Shown here piece by piece: positions 1 to 11,352 of a stretch of DNA of 64,000 nt. A program made the translations under genes and the position numbers. Each line of letters starts with the position of its first letter. The stretch's first letter is position 1. Origin of the DNA: Dolomedes plantarius (taxonomy: Eukaryota > Arthropoda > Arachnida > Araneae > Dolomedidae); assembly GCA_907164885.2 (NCBI GenBank), contig OU015495.1, positions 102,748,622 through 102,812,621 of the forward strand, given 5' to 3'. The notes beneath the pieces are model-generated. The model saw only the letters and a list, made by a program, of their open reading frames with translations. It did not search any database and was not told the DNA's origin.

Positions 1-1350
1 TCGAAAGTTGTAAAACTGAAAAAAAAAATAGACAAAAAAAAATCATCGCTAAAGCCTTAAGCGATAAAGTTTTTTGGCGCGCGGCCCTGACTTAGATAAA
101 ATACCCGAGGTTTGGGAATAAAAAAATAATAACCCCTAGAAAGAAAAAAAAAAGTGTATAAAAATAGGTAAAGATCCACCACACTGCCTGTGGGACCTAA
201 GGTTTCGCCGCACCTGCCAAAGTTTCTATCCTCTGCCCAGTGTTCTCTCTGACCAGATCATCCATTTTTGATGGTCTGTTGTAGGCTTAGCACGCAAGGA
301 GGGGCTCTTTTTTTCCTGCCAGGGTGCGGTCAGAAACGAAGGTTTTCCATCCACATAGTTGGCTCGGATTCAGATCCGAAAGCTGTTGAGGCAACATTGA
401 ATTTATGACCGTTACTTTTCAAGTTATCTTCTTTTATTTTCTTTTGTTGTTTTTTGCTGCGGGGGGGAATTTGAAAGTAAGCGGAGTTCAAAGTGGTAAG
501 TATTTGATGGGCTGAAATATTTACAAGGCATGCTTTTCGAAACTGGTTCACTTTACTTAACCGGCATCAGAAGTTAATGGGTCGGGACCGCGCAAAGCTT
601 TGAAGGGATTGCTTCAGATGGTCAAAGGGTGGTTAATGATATTACAAACGATCCGTGGATTTATGAATAAGTAACTTCAGGTTCTTGGCTTTCTCGTAAA
701 AGGACACGTGTGGAGAAGTAATGGCGTATGAAACATTCATACAAAGTACATTACGTCTTTTAAATGTCTCACAAGAGTCATGTTAAACTGCTGACTTTGA
801 AACTTTAGATGGGAAATGAAATGCTTTGTGCAAAATTTATAAATGCTATAAATTTTTAATTTGTATGATAAATATTTCGCGTACGGCTTTGTGATATGTT
901 TCTTTGTTATCATCGTAGCATACTGCTAAAGCTTCTTATTTGTATTACATGCGATCGAGATAAAATCGAACTACATCCTTACTCCAAATTTATCTTCTAA
1001 TTCGTAGTATTAAAATCCAGATATAAAAATTAAGCAAAAATTAATATCTTATTTACTTTTATACTTTGACAAAAAAGGGAAAAATTCTACAGACATAAAA
1101 AAATCATGAGGAGGACATTTAGATATATTTGCATCTAAAGGATATGGAGTCATTCATGTTGCATCTATTGCTGCCAACGTCGTAAAGTGTATAAAAGTAG
1201 ATAAAGATCCACCACACTGCCTGGTTAGCGTCACGAGCTTCTACTCTGTGGGCTCCAATTCAAATTCCACCTAGACCATGGACGTCCCTTTGATGTCCAT
1301 TCTTAGAGACTGGGCTTAATATTGCTTAACCGGTATGGTGCTCGTATAAT
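1..1350. repeat. AT-rich DNA with a repeated segment, possibly SINE-derived
   Basis: No gene is visible. A segment of about 35 bases beginning with gtgtataaaa and containing gatccaccacactgcctg occurs at 154-188 and again at 1187-1222. After the second copy comes a stretch (about 1215-1275) that loosely resembles a tRNA head (tggttagcg, then aattcaaattcc about 45 bases later), and a cttaaccgg word recurs after both copies (about 556 and 1325). This suggests two remnants of one short interspersed element, but the promoter boxes are poor matches, so the class is a guess. 190-320 is slightly GC-richer and unassigned. Confidence 0.35.
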
Positions 1351-4300
1351 AAAGTAGCCATCAAGATAGCAGTGTGGATGGGTGAATGTCTTCAGGACAA
1401 AGTACCTAAAACGTTGGAAAAAAATGGTTAAAATCTTTTCTACGCTGAAATTCGACACATTGTTTGACCATCAAGAACAGTCACAGAAAATGGCTTCTAT
1501 TAGGCTCAAAATTAATTTCCTACTCATGCTTTTATTCATAGGGAATGTCATCAAATTTTTTGCTTTTATAAGCTAAAATATATCTGAAAGGGTTGTCTTT
1601 AGTGAGGAAACGCATTTCCAAAACCCATCCACGTACCTTAACGACCTCAGCCATTTTTTAGCCCATAACATTTTAATTGTAACATGTATACCTAGATAAA
1701 TATAAAATACATAATAGAAACATAATCAATAGTCATTATTCAGTCCACAAATTTCTACGGACAAATCTAAACGTTGCCTGGCAACAATACAGTTTTTTCC
1801 CCAATTTGAAGAATATGTACAGCAAGGAAAACATGAAAGACCAAATAAAAATCAACCTAGTATAAAATATTTGACATGCACGAGCATGGGTTTCTGAGCA
1901 AAGCGCTGCCCTAAAATATTCGGGGTTTGGCATTACTGCAGATAACGCTTGCCTAAGATATTCAGGATCTGGGGTAAGTGGTAAATACTATACATTTTTC
2001 TAATTGATTTCATATGATGAAACTCATATTTTGACTACATTGTAAAAGAGTAGTGCAGAGTCACCAAATGCACCCAGCAACATCTACATCTGTAATGGTT
2101 TAGACTAATCGTGGCAGCTTGACAAGTGTGCAACAGAAATATTGACTATGCTGTGAGTTGGCTTTAAGAAAAGAAATCCATGAAAAATGAGAGGCTGTTT
2201 AATATAAAGCATGCTAATATTGGTAAAAATTATTTTCTTAAAAGAAATTTTCTCGAAACAATGGGTTCTATTTATCATGAATAGAGAAATAATATATAGT
2301 AACAGTATGAACAGGTCTTAGAGTTATTAACTGATATTCCCTTGACTCGTATGTTATTCGAATGGGATTATGACCTTAATTCTAAACAATAATTTATTGA
2401 AGACACCTATAATGTCTCTGAGTTTTCCACCGCAGTCCTTTCCGACAAGAATATATTTTAGTCTCTTTCAGTGTATAATCGCTTACATTTATGTATATGC
2501 ACATTAATGTGATAATATCTGAAAGTTTGTGCAGCTGGTCAAATAAGATCATAGAAAGACTTGATGGTTTAATGATTAATCGACCTGTCAAGAAAATTAG
2601 ATACTTAGTAGGCTTATTTCGTAGTTGGAACAAAACTTCTTGAGTGTATGAGGCTGATTTGACACTGTTATAATGACAGCTAATGGAAAAATTATATGGT
2701 TTTGACCGAAAAGTAAGTAGTCTCCGTCTCTTTTACACGCATAAGTATGTGAGATATTTTAAGAAAGACCGTGAAAAATGTTACCGAATAATTAAGACTA
2801 ACAGGCGATTGGTGGTAGTTAAATTTGTATCAATAACATCGGAACTTATTGCATTTCTTTCCGTGTTTTAGATCTAAATGCTCACAAACTGACGGAAGCT
2901 GCCGTGTTGTCCTATAATAATGCATATGAATTTCTTAGTTTAACGGGAACCACAACCACCCACTTGCACCACTCAAATTTCAAAATCTTCCTATTAAATT
3001 TGGAGATTTTTCGCATTTAAATCATTTGGAAAAATGAATTGCTATCGGTCAAAACTTCCTCTTCACCTTTCTGACTTGGATATCATTCAAGAATTGAAAA
3101 GGCATCAGCAGATGTCTATCTGATAGCTGACATATATTATATGGATCTAGCATATACCATCGCATGTAAAACCTGTAGCAATAACAGTATATATTAATAG
3201 CATGTAGCAAATACAGCAATGAAATATCGCGTATAGCACAAAGCAATATATCTTGCTAAAAGTATGTAGCAATGCTGATCTGTCATGTAATAACATCATA
3301 ACTTTTGAAGAACGGCCTTATTAAGTCTCAGGATTTGGAGCTATGATTGTAAATCATACGCTGAAACATTGTTTCAACTCTAAGTTGATTAAAGATTGCA
3401 TTCTATGGCATGAAGCTTTCTTTTACCATTCTGTTACATAACTTCGTAACAAAGCTAAGGACAAAAATTGAGTTTTTTATATTTTATTTTTCATTTGAAA
3501 AACACATATCATCAAAATGTTTCAATTTAAAATATCTAAAATCCCTATACTTTTCTATTTTTTAACTTTGTAAAGGAGTTTTTAACTTACTCATTTACGG
3601 GAGTACTTATTCAACGTTTATTCATGTGTCACTCACTTTCCGTAAGTTATGAAGGAATCATACTGGCTAATATTTCCCCGATGATACAGTTTTATAATAT
3701 AATTGTTATGCTGATGGTAGGATTATGTTGAAGTAATTTTATTAAAATTTTCAATCCATTTGTTTACTTGTACCAGAAAAATCGGAATTAATTTTGCCAC
3801 ACTATTTTGAAAAGTAGCTTAGAAGTGCTCAATTGAAAAGGTTTTTGATGCAAAAAATTTGATTTAATTTCCTACCTTTCAAAAATACTCAAATATTTTG
3901 AATTCCAGATTTTGTGAGCAAAATAATAATAATAAATAAATAAACATTTTCTGCAATTCAGCATTCACAACCATATATTTTGTTTTTCTTCTTCACATTA
4001 TAAAATAATGGCAAATTTATACAGTCGCATAAAAAATCAAATTTGAATTCTCAGCAAAAATAGGCATTTTATGTCTAAGAACTCCTATAAATCTCTATCT
4101 TTGAATCACTAAGTATTGCAATTTTCGAATAATTTAAGTTCCATACAGATAGGCAACCTGTATTATTACAAATATATACATCTCCAAAGTTCCGGGCAGC
4201 CGTGTACAAGGTTTGCATGAAACTGCCAGCCCTGCACCACGAGTTCTATGCATTTTGTCACAAGTATTATCTCATTATAAATACTTACATTCATACTAAT

Positions 4301-5120
4301 TGCATAATAATTTACCGAAACTTTCTTCTGAAAGCTTAATATTTAAAGAACTTAGATGTATGGAATAGAGAACTTCTCTACTAAACACATGCATTTCGCC
4401 AGAGATTTAATTTTAGCTCGTAAAAATCATGAAACACTCTATTTTTTATGATTGCGGCAAAGTATCTATTAATACATAGTGATATACAAAAATAAACTGA
4501 ACACAATATTATTACTTAGTACGAAAAATAATTATAGACAGTCCAGAAATAAGTTTTACACTATTTCCTTTAAACTTCGTTTAGTAGTCACATAAAAATT
4601 CCTTGAACTGTCCTTAATTTTACTCTCCAAAAAATGAGTATAAAACCTTACAGAATTTTTCTTCAATATTTTGAGCAGTAGAATCTCTAGGTTCATCCGA
4701 GAATGTTTTTGTTAACAGCATTTTTGTTTGATACGCCATCTGTCAAAAATAATGAAGTGCTTTTCTTTATTTTTCCTCTGCTTATTGCCACGGTTTAAAA
4801 GCAGTAATTTATATCTGTGTGTAATTCCAATTTATGGTAATTTAATTTTATTCCCTTTATATTCATTTCAAAGGCATTGTATTCTTACAAATAATGCTCA
4901 GTTTTTCAAAATTTTTGATGTATTTAATGACAAGTCAGCAAACTCACAGAGAAACTTAACAGATTGCATGAACTTTGGTCTCGTAGGCGAAGTCACAATT
5001 TCAACTATATGCACCACCAGCGTACCAGGTACTTTTAGAACTAGGGTTTGAGCTTGTTATGGATTCCTCTGAAAAGCATTGCCAATAAGTATGCTGGAAG
5101 GAGGAAAATTCCTAATGTGC
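1351..5120. other. AT-rich intergenic DNA
   Basis: No recognisable coding region, RNA gene or transposon end. Open frames are short and lack family resemblance. A partial tandem duplication of about 45 bases is visible near 1895-1975 (aagcgctgccctaaaatattc followed by the related aacgcttgcctaagatattc). Confidence 0.5.
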
Positions 5121-5128
5121 AATTTCTG

Positions 5129-5133
5129 TCTCT

Positions 5134-5167
<34 letters not shown>

Positions 5168-5176
5168 ATCTCTCTC
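5129..5176. repeat. (TC)n microsatellite
   Basis: A run of tc dinucleotides with two ttta interruptions, ending against the TTAA that starts the next repeat. Confidence 0.9.
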
Positions 5177-5181
5177 TTTAA

Positions 5182-5262
5182 GGCTGCTGTATACTAACCT
5201 TATTGGATTCGCTCACCTCAATTTTAACCTATGGAGAAAATAATATGAAGAAAATTTTTTAT
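5182..5262 (+). mobile_element. Single end of a TTAA-flanked piggyBac-type element
   Basis: The sequence begins ggctgctgtatactaac right after TTAA at 5178-5181 and runs through cacctcaattttaaccta and tggagaaaat. This is the same end sequence seen at 5449, 5856, 31581 and 32901. No matching opposite end precedes the complete copy that starts at 5449, so this is a solitary end or a decayed copy. Confidence 0.7.
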
Positions 5263-5448
5263 TCGGTAATGCTTTTGTAAAACACATTGCAAAATACTTT
5301 TTCATTGCAAACCATTGTCACTGGCAGGACAGGTATTAATTTCAGTGGTAAATATTAACTATTATATTACGGCTGCTTCATCTAAAAATTCATGAGTCTT
5401 TCAATTTTTCAGACTTGAATCTTTCTTTGGAACTCTAATTACGGTTAA

Positions 5449-5856
5449 TACTGCTGTGTACTAAACCTTTTGGATTTATTCACCTCAATGTTAACCTATG
5501 GAGAAAATGCAAATGTGTCCAAGGATTGCCGATTTGGATTGAAATATTTTTTAATTGTACTCCGTAATAGAGAAATTTTACACCTTGGGGCATTTTTTTA
5601 AATACAAATAATATTTTTAAATTTAAATTATTCGGGGGGGGGGAAATCTGGTATAGTGTGTTTTAAACTCTCCTAAATTCCTGTGGAAGAAATTTATAAA
5701 ATGAATCCTGTTGCAAGGTGCAGAATAGTTCGGGCTATCTGAAAATACTATTGTTATTAGATTATAAGCTTTTATGTAGCTGTAAATATTACACAAATTT
5801 TCTCCATAGGTTAACATTGAGGTGAGCAAATCTAGTAGGGTTAGTACACAGAAGCC
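5449..5856. mobile_element. Short (408 bp) TTAA-flanked deletion derivative (MITE)
   Basis: The two ends are inverted copies of about 60 bases (ctgctgtgtactaa...tatggagaaaa), flanked by TTAA at 5445-5448 and 5857-5860. Internal blocks next to each end match blocks next to the ends of the 1.3 kb element at 31581-32901: the part with ccgtaatagagaaat corresponds to that element's right side, and the part with ttcgggctatctgaaaata to its left side. It is therefore an internally deleted relative of the longer element. It encodes nothing. The class follows from the TTAA duplication and from the piggyBac remnant in the long copy. Confidence 0.85.
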
Positions 5857-5860
5857 TTAA

Positions 5861-6660
5861 CGGGCGATTGACATACTGTAGTCATCCAGCCTACATCGGA
5901 CAGAACCATTGTCTATCACTCATTGCGGTGCAAAATTTAGAAGGCTTTGAAGTTGACAGAATGTCTGGGAGTGAGCAATATTAACAATTTTACGAGGAGA
6001 ATATGAGCTCCCCAGATGCCACCCCTAAAGTAGCCTGGTATAAATTGTGGTGGCAGCATAAACACCGGTAGTTATTCCTTTCTATGTCGGACCCTGTCTG
6101 GTGCAATGGAAACATTGAAATATTTGCAGTTATAGCCCCACCACGAGGGTGGGCTCAATGCATGCTGTCGTCATCAAGTATTCTTAATTTTACACCATAA
6201 TCTGTGACAGATGATGGCTCTATCCAATGCGGGCTGGATGAGTGTTATATGATTGTCCCCATTAAAACTTAAGTGAAATTTCGCCATTGGAATCATCTTC
6301 CCCGCAGCGTACTTATCGGCTATACCTTGGATGAGTCCATAGGAAGGGAGAAATATTGGCCAAAGACTGCCTGGCACGTTAGAGGCGTATATATATTTGC
6401 CACAGTGTTAGTATTATACAGAGATATATCCTTCTTTTTACAATTATTACTTTATAAGGGAGATTTTTTTAAAACTGACACTACTCATAGCCATCTGTAG
6501 CGCGATCTATCAGCCGGTTTTCCACCAAAATTGATAGAGAGCCTAAGAACGACATGGGAAAGAGTTTCTGTGAAAAAAAAATAGTTCCAAAAGTTGCCGA
6601 TTGGGGACGATATGGCACTGTTGTTGTCGAAGCACCTGAGAATTTGCATAAAAGGCAAGT
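5861..6660. other. Unassigned stretch before a transposase remnant
   Basis: No supported gene. It may hold decayed upstream parts of the mariner-like element whose transposase tail starts near 6672, but no frame shows a recognisable N-terminal domain. Confidence 0.3.
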
Positions 6661-6671
6661 AAAATATCAAA

Positions 6672-7013
6672 ATGCAAATTCATGACTACGTAGTCGACAA
6701 CAGCGCCAGTATTTTGGGCTATAAAAGATCGGTGCGGAATATGTTGCGTGATCGCTTTAGGGTCATCAGTCGCTTTTTTTCCACTTGCATAGCCACCTCG
6801 CTCCCCGGACCTAACCCATGTGACTTCTTTCTGTGGGGTTATTTACAGTCCAAGGTGTATCTTGGTGGAGTCTCTAACTTGGCGGCTACAGAGGACAACA
6901 TATCCCGGACTGTGATGAACATTCCTGGTGGCATGTTACGCTCGGCCATTGAGAACGTTGTGTTCAGTATGCAATGTATCGCCCACCAGGATGGTGGTAA
7001 TTTTGCTGTATAA
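6672..7013 (+). pseudogene. Mariner-like transposase, C-terminal remnant
   Basis: An open frame of 113 codons shows the end of an IS630/Tc1/mariner-superfamily DDE transposase. Its first part is degraded where a QDGAPPH-like block is expected (DNSASILGYKRSVRNML). A clear N-P-C-D-F-F-L-W-G-Y block (about residues 48-57) follows, with the catalytic-position acidic residue in PNPCD. Then comes SKVYLGGVSNLAATEDN and a helical tail with AIENVVFSMQ. This layout is typical of arthropod copies in which the WPPRSPDLTPCDFFLWGYLKS motif is followed by a VY...NLAAL segment. Here the motif's front (SLPGPNPCD) is altered and the N-terminal DNA-binding part is missing. It is a fossil. The precise subfamily cannot be set without alignment. 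Confidence 0.75.
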
Positions 7014-7054
7014 ATGTGTATTGCAGTGAAATTTCTTTGTTAATCACTTGCTTT

Positions 7055-7135
7055 GTTAATCAGTAGCTTTTAACGTAGGATTACGTTCCTCAATGACGGT
7101 CCTTCGGAAGCATCAAAATAGAACTTGCCAATGAA
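7055..7135 (-). mobile_element. Fragment of the hAT-type repeat seen at 48.3-49.3 kb
   Basis: A block around 7070-7113 (taggattacgttcctca, then gacggtcctt and cggaag) is the inverted equivalent of 48976-49022 (ggaggaccgtta, ggaacgtaatccta). It lies just after the mariner-like remnant, so the two repeats are adjacent or nested here. No ends of the hAT element are visible. Confidence 0.55.
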
Positions 7136-8179
7136 ATATATATTTCAATAAACCATGATAATTTTAACTTTTAAAAATATTTCTCTAAATTCAAACACCT
7201 TAAAGAGAAAATTTTAATTAATATCAGCCACACGATCCGAAACGTTCAAATGAAAAAAATTTGAAACTGTTCTACAAATACAGAAGCCTAATTGTAAATT
7301 TACCATCGTTTAAAGAAACACTGGAAATTCACATTTGGATAAGTACCACCTGAAGATCAAAGCAAACACGCTTGATTTAAAATCAAAGCCGAGATATCTG
7401 AAAGGGAATTACTTAATTAAAAAAGTTTCATTTCATTAATGACAATAGAAAAGAATGGGAGCTGAAAAAGTTGATCGTCTACAATATTCTTTCTTTTTCA
7501 AGTTCCTCCTCTCAACTGTTGCCGACGTAGCTGGTCTCGGGAGAAGGAAAAAAAAAAGGTAAAGTATTAAAAAAAAGTAACAGAGGGGGAGGGGTAAGAA
7601 AAGACGTGTTAGAGTAGAGTGTTTAAATTTACAACACCCGACTGAAATTCATTTACTTAAGTGAAAAGAACCTTTTTCTAGACCTTATTTCACTCCAAAA
7701 GTCTTTTCTTTTGTGTTTTCTCGTTTGTTTTAAGGGAAATCCTGCCAACGTGGGAGTTTTAGAAACACGTGTGCCAAAGGCAAGCGATGTGCCGGAATGC
7801 TGAATCAATACTTGGAAGCGAGTAGGGACATAGGACTTTCCATTTAACGCAAAAAAATACTGCTAGTAGAACAACTGATTTTTTTTTTGTACTCTCGGCT
7901 GATTCTTTTGGACTGAAGAATTTTGAGCAGTCAAAACACTCTTTTAAGGATATATGCTATGTGCCCCCCCCCCTCCTCTTTTCAAAGAAAAAAAAGAAAC
8001 CTTCAAATAAAAGGGTCTGCATTTTGCTCTTACAATCTGCCATTTCAAAGTCTGAAAAATCGGTAATTTTCCCATACCGCTTTAAAATTTTAATATTTTG
8101 TAAAGCATTTAAAGGCCATAAATACAGCTTAAGATATACGATCATGTTTGATACCTAATAAAAATATACACTGCTAATG
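7136..8179. other. AT-rich DNA with homopolymer runs
   Basis: No gene seen. Short homopolymers include A-rich tracts near 7548-7575, a run of about 13 C residues near 7963-7976, and A/T runs near 7987-8000. The open frames over the C run are antisense artefacts. Confidence 0.5.
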
Positions 8180-8199
8180 CAATTTAACAAGGCTTATTA

Positions 8200-9003
8200 G
8201 TGATGCTAGTATAAATACAAGGGGAACTATTTTTAACAAGTCTATACAGATTTTGGTATATATGCTCATGATGTAGACATAATTGCAAGATCTGCAAACA
8301 CGCTGAAGGAAGCTTTCCTAGTATTAGAAAAAGCTGCGGGAAAGTTGGAACTGAAAATAAATGAATAAAAAACAAAATATATATAATGTGGTAAAAAAGG
8401 AAACCATGTTAATTTATTTGAAATCGATAAATATAAATTTCAATCTGTTAAAAAATTTACTTATTTAGGATCTAAAATTGAATATCAGAATCAGATTGAT
8501 ACAGAAATAAGGAAAAGAATCATCGCAGCTAATCGCTGTTTCTATGGGTTATAGAACCAGCTTAAATCTCATCTTATCAAAAGAAAAACAAAGATCTTGC
8601 TATACAAAGACTAACATATGCCTCTAACATATGCTATACAGTAGACTAACATATGCTATACAGTGCTAACATATGCCTCTGAGACATGGCTATTGACGTC
8701 AATGGAAGAGAAAGCTCTGGTAATTTTTGAAAGGAGAGTTTTGAGGGCTATCTTTGGTGCTGTCCTTGATAATGGCATTTGGCGAAGGAGACACCAATTT
8801 TGAACTATACAAACTGTTTAAAAATGAAGATGTAGCTATATTTGTGACATTGAACAGAATGAGATGGGCGGGTCATCTTTTGAGAATAGATTCATAGAGA
8901 GCACCATTAAAAGTTTTTACAGCAGTCCCCTTGTGTGAAAGACAGAGAGGAAGACAAAAAAAAAAGAGATGGACTGTCTAGATTCAGACTTTAGTGTCGT
9001 GAA
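8200..9003 (+). pseudogene. RTE-like LINE reverse transcriptase, 3' part (decayed)
   Basis: Translating across several stops gives the end of a non-LTR reverse transcriptase. The catalytic YADD box reads YAHD (8261-8272), so one catalytic aspartate is lost. It is followed by VDIIARS, then LEKAAGKLELKINE, a KFTYLGS block (about 8454-8474), EIRKRIIAANRCFYGL, KSHLIKRKTKILLYKT, and NRMRWAGHLLRI (about 8854-8890). This order is typical of RTE-type elements of arthropods. Stops occur for example right after KINE. Short tandem duplications of acatatgctatacag at 8626-8675 disrupt the region further. The frame resumes at 9755 after an inserted TTAA element. The 5' part (endonuclease and start of RT) is absent, as is usual for 5'-truncated LINE copies. 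Confidence 0.85.
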
Positions 9004-9009
9004 GGTTAA

Positions 9010-9750
9010 GGTGACAATGGACCATGAAAAACTTTTGTTTTATTTATCAACCAATTGCTATGAAATTTTGTATACTTATACAGTGTTGTTTTGAGATGAA
9101 AATGCTAAATTTAAAAAAAATCAGAATGTAATTAATTAAGATATTAATTAAAATCAGTTTGTTAATTACTCTATTTAAAAATGCTCCAATCCAAAATACT
9201 CCAATGCCAAAATGCGCATAAATTTTTGTCTCAGATATCTAATTTTCTTTCTTAAGCTAGCTTTATATAGTTATGATAAAAGTTAGTAGCAATATTTGAT
9301 TTACAGTCATATTTATAAAAACTAGTAAAGAAATCAATAAAAATAGGTCCTTTTATGCAAAATTTTATAAAAAAAATTTTTTTTCGACTGTAAAAATTTT
9401 AAGGTGTTTTAAAATAGTATAATCAATTTATTACTAAGTTTTATTCTAACATATATAAATAATAATTTTATGAAACTTTATGAAAATTCAAGAAAAATTA
9501 TGACGCATGGAACATTTTGAACATAACGAAACGACATGAAAACTTGTTTTGAGAATTTACAGTTTTAATTTAACGTGACATTTCCATTGTATACGTTTGA
9601 AAAAAGTATTTATAACTCGGTTAATAATGATAGGATCAACATGCTTTTTTTTAAAATTTAAAGCTGATGAGTGGCAGAATCATTTTATGAAAGAAAGAAA
9701 AAAATCGTTTTTGGGACATATTTTTGTCAGTCTGAAGGTCCATTGTCGCC
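9010..9750. mobile_element. TTAA-flanked 741 bp non-autonomous element nested in the LINE
   Basis: The ends are inverted repeats, ggtgacaatggacc on the left and ggtccattgtcgcc on the right, each flanked by TTAA (9006-9009 and 9751-9754). Removing the element and one TTAA restores the LINE frame from VVKV into KNWRSKTG, so target site and insertion order are explicit. The interior is very AT-rich and non-coding. Related ends occur at 10570, 37753 and 59285. Confidence 0.9.
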
Positions 9751-9754
9751 TTAA

Positions 9755-9856
9755 GAACTGGAGATCCAAGACTGGTGAGAGGGTAGTCTGGGGAAAACTT
9801 CTAGAGAAGGCCAATGCCCACGCGGGGCTGTCGTGCCAATTATGATGATGATGAAT
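9755..9856 (+). pseudogene. LINE C-terminus and 3' tail
   Basis: This is the continuation of the split LINE: KNWRSKTGERVVWGKLLEKA, then NAHAGLSCQL and a stop. It is followed by a tgatgatgatga tail (about 9842-9854). A short trinucleotide tail of this kind is characteristic of RTE-type elements and marks the true 3' end of the insertion. Confidence 0.85.
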
Positions 9857-10108
9857 GCTATTTAACAGCTTAGAATTTAAAAAAGTATTAGTAAAAAAAA
9901 TCATTGTTTTTGGTATAGTTTCATTTCAATTTTTAATTAATTGCTTAAAAATTGCTGTCAGAAACATACACACATGGTGGTGCTGTGCCAATTCTGAATT
10001 GGGAAAAGCCTTTCCACATCCAACCAATTTAAGTAAAGATTGACAGGTCGTTAAACAACTCGTTAACGGACAGTTCAAAGGAAAGTGATGAATGGTGACG
10101 ACAATCAT

Positions 10109-10303
10109 CTATAAACGATAGTACGAAACTACTGGCCAATTTACTTTTTGTGAATTTTAAGAAGCAGAGTGTTTTTTGTATATAAGTATTATCTCCTTCT
10201 GCGTGCTGATACCACCAATGAACTGAAAAGTGTGAAGCCTGATCTAAAAGTTATACATCGCATCTAAAACAAGTTAATTGTGAATAATTCAAGGGAAAAA
10301 TAA
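10109..10303 (+). repeat. Direct repeat, copy 1 (about 195 bp)
   Basis: Nearly identical to 13512-13706, including cttctgcgtgctgatacc and accaatgaact. The family is unknown; in copy 2 part of it is open for 60 codons, but no protein family is recognisable. Confidence 0.85.
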
Positions 10304-10565
10304 TCCACGACCGAACCAGATGCACTGAACAAACTAACTGACTGGAGGCAGCAAGAGCTTTCCCACGCCCATCCAGAAGCTTCTAGAATGATCTGGATTT
10401 TCTGAAAGATGGGTTATAAAAAGGGAGACAGAGGAGGTCCAAAAAATAAAATAAGAGAAGAGATAACTATGGGCCGTGCTTCCCGTCTCTATTCTGAACT
10501 TTAGATTGAACTGAGTTACGACTCTCTCTCTGGTTTTATACGGATTGATAATTGATAATTATTGA
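10304..10565. other. Short unassigned spacer
   Basis: Nothing recognisable lies between the 195 bp repeat and the next TTAA element. Confidence 0.4.
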
Positions 10566-10569
10566 TTAA

Positions 10570-11294
10570 GGGGACAGTGGACTTTCAAAATTGTGAAATT
10601 TGTCCAAAAATTCGATTTTTTTTATTTTATTGAATTGTGAAACTACGGACGAGTAGGAATTGTGTTGCAAAAAAGAATTTTTAATTTCTGTGATTACTTT
10701 CCTAGTTATAGGCATTCGTATTTAATTTAGATATTATGTGGTTACTAATAACTATAACTTTAAATATGTTTTCTCAAAATTAAAATTTTCATGTCATACG
10801 AATATTCAAACTGCTCCAAGCGCATTTCTAATGATCTTATTGCTTTGAAATTGAAGTTTGATATACTTAACTGTATATCAAATAAATCTTATTGAAAAAA
10901 ATTATGCTTCGTAGCTCAGAATTTCTAAATTTTGTACTTGAAAAGATGATTTATAGGTATTTTGCGTAGTAAAAAGAATGTTTTCACTATTATTATTTTT
11001 ATCCCTTTATATTTTTAATGAATGCATAAAATAAGCAATAAGTTTCATTTTTAGTTCTATAAGGTATCCTTTAAATAAAAATTACCATATTATATGCAAA
11101 AGGAATGCGCATGGAACATTTTTAATTAGGCCAATTTTTGATGTAATTAATAATTCATAATTCATAAATTATTAATATTTCATCTTTAAATTTTAACCAC
11201 TTTTACATACCTATGTTACTAATGACATATTCAAATTTCAAGCAAATCCATTCAAAACAAAAAAAAAAGTTAGGTTTGAAGGTCCACTGTACCC
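10570..11294. mobile_element. TTAA-flanked 725 bp non-autonomous element
   Basis: The left end is ggggacagtggactttc and the right end (read inward) is gggtacagtggaccttc. The flanks are TTAA at 10566-10569 and 11295-11298. The AT-rich interior has no coding capacity. Size and end sequence place it with the element at 9010-9750. Confidence 0.88.
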
Positions 11295-11352
11295 TTAATA
11301 ATGGAAAATTTGTATTTTTGATTCTGTAAATATATATGAATAAATCAAGATG

